Made by a program: the position numbers and the translations under genes. Positions 63,125-64,000 of a stretch of 64,000 bases of DNA are shown here, one piece after another. How positions within the stretch are numbered: position 1 is the stretch's first letter; the number at the start of each line of letters is the position of its first letter. The DNA lies in contig NW_024037056.1 in assembly GCF_015706575.1 (NCBI RefSeq), forward strand, positions 9,623,176 through 9,687,175, in the 5' to 3' direction. The notes under the pieces are model-generated. The model was given only the letters and a program-made list of their open reading frames with translations. It ran no database searches and was not told where the DNA came from. The stretch comes from Patiria miniata. Taxonomy: Eukaryota > Echinodermata > Asteroidea > Valvatida > Asterinidae.

Positions 63125-64000
63125 GTAAGCGAAATGCATGTTTACACCATTTGCCAAAAGAAAAAGATAGTATTTCATTATTTCCTTCAAGAAGCAAGCA
63201 ATGTATTCAACATAATCAAATCCATATTGTTTATTTAAATAAGACCCTGGTACATTTACTCTTAATTGCAACTGTGTTGCATGATAAACAAAATGTTCGG
63301 TGAACGAAAGTAATGCACGTGCGGCGTGAACTCCCCGGGCCAACCTAAGTCTGTAGGGACCAAGTTTGACACCTATTAGGTTGTGGTCTTCTCAAAACAA
63401 TGCTCTGCCCTAGACGAGAGACCACTCAGAGCGACCTCAAGGCTAAGGATGCAGGTCCGTTTGGTGAAAATATACCGCTGATTGTGAATGATCGCTAAAT
63501 TACCCACTGTTAATTGCACAATAACCCGTAACAAAGACACCTGAAACAGAATGTGTCGGTTACCTCAAGCAACAATAATAATTTATTTAACAATAATCAA
63601 CAAATGTATAGTAATAGGAATTAATTGCGGTGGTTGTTCTATTTTAAAAGACCTCTTAAAAGAGTCATTTCGTGTCAAAATCGAATTGTTTTATACTTTG
63701 TGGGATGAAAGGACTTGGGGAGCAAGTAACAAAAATGGACTTGTTAATTACAATTTTGAGGCTGCAAATATTCATTTTTTGCGTTATTTTCAAAGCTCAT
63801 CAAGCCAAACTGCGAAGTAATGTCACAAAAGTAACTATATTACTACAAAGTATCATCCTTACCCTTACAAGAAAAAAATAGAAACACTTCTAAAAAATCA
63901 CCTTTATATTATTTTTAGGCCCTACAATACAGCATGTTTTTACAACTAGCAAAGTTGCATTTTATACCCCATTTTTAACCCTCCGAAATGGCACTTGCCA
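63125..64000. other. Start of gene 3 intron 1
   Basis: No SRCR, SMB or HYR exon is seen in the 876 bp after the signal-peptide exon. Open frames here lack recognisable domains. Confidence 0.6.

Noticed and set aside
1..64000. CRISPR arrays, bacterial operons, rRNA genes or prophage
   Set aside because: Spliced exons, Pol III SINE boxes and animal receptor domains make this animal genomic DNA. The regular repeats are exon pairs and satellites, not CRISPR.

Overview
This window is eukaryotic genomic DNA, AT-rich, with many introns and scattered mobile-element relics. It most likely comes from a marine invertebrate deuterostome, and an echinoderm is my best guess. Three things point there: genes mixing HYR (hyalin-repeat), SRCR, somatomedin-B and adhesion-GPCR parts; a tRNA-derived SINE of a kind I associate with ambulacrarian genomes; and the hAT, PIF-like and Penelope-like debris. 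The species is inferred, not shown.

The window carries a head-to-tail tandem array of at least three related adhesion-GPCR genes, all on the + strand. Gene 1 runs from 1175 to 22151, gene 2 from 27400 to 58170, and gene 3 begins at 63022 and runs off the right edge. Each starts with the same 103-bp signal-peptide exon behind a repeated upstream module. Genes 1 and 2 end with the same 12-exon block: a split HRM (hormone-receptor-like) domain, GAIN subdomains, a GPS cleavage site, seven transmembrane helices and a short tail. All exons join in frame. Gene 1 sums to 5115 bp (1704 aa) if the damaged SRCR exon is skipped. Gene 2 sums to 9459 bp (3152 aa).

Between the conserved ends the ectodomains differ sharply. 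Gene 1 has 11 HYR-type exons and an SRCR exon holding an in-frame stop. Gene 2 has a somatomedin-B exon, an SRCR remnant broken by frameshifts and a 477-bp inverted-repeat element, and 27 HYR-type exons. Most of gene 2's expansion is a tandem array of a 926-bp unit (B exon, intron, A exon, intron). Part of it was re-duplicated as larger blocks tagged by a hAT-like MITE. All ectodomain exons are symmetric phase 1-1, so any of them can be added, lost or skipped without breaking the frame.

Region by region: 1-1174, upstream module; 1278-9127, repeat-filled first intron of gene 1 with a perfect 114-bp-arm hairpin and a reverse-transcriptase relic; 9128-17077, gene 1 ectodomain exons; 17226-22151, gene 1 HRM/GAIN/7TM block; 22152-26759, intergenic, with a PIF-like MITE; 26760-27399, module and TATA box of gene 2; 27503-36045, long intron of gene 2 with the SRCR relic, SMB exon, RT relic, SINE and an unidentified coding-like relic; 36046-52405, HYR array; 52550-58170, HRM/GAIN/7TM block with a solo-LTR-like insertion; 58171-62463, intergenic, paralogous to 22152-26759 but carrying an extra 862-bp inverted-repeat element; 62464-64000, start of gene 3.

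The proteins are predicted cell-surface receptors. A long adhesive HYR stalk would bind ligand. The GAIN/GPS module would self-cleave before the Thr of the GPS His-Ala-Thr and expose a tethered agonist for the 7TM core. Fast change in exon number and content over a conserved signalling core suggests recognition or adhesion under diversifying pressure. That role is inference.
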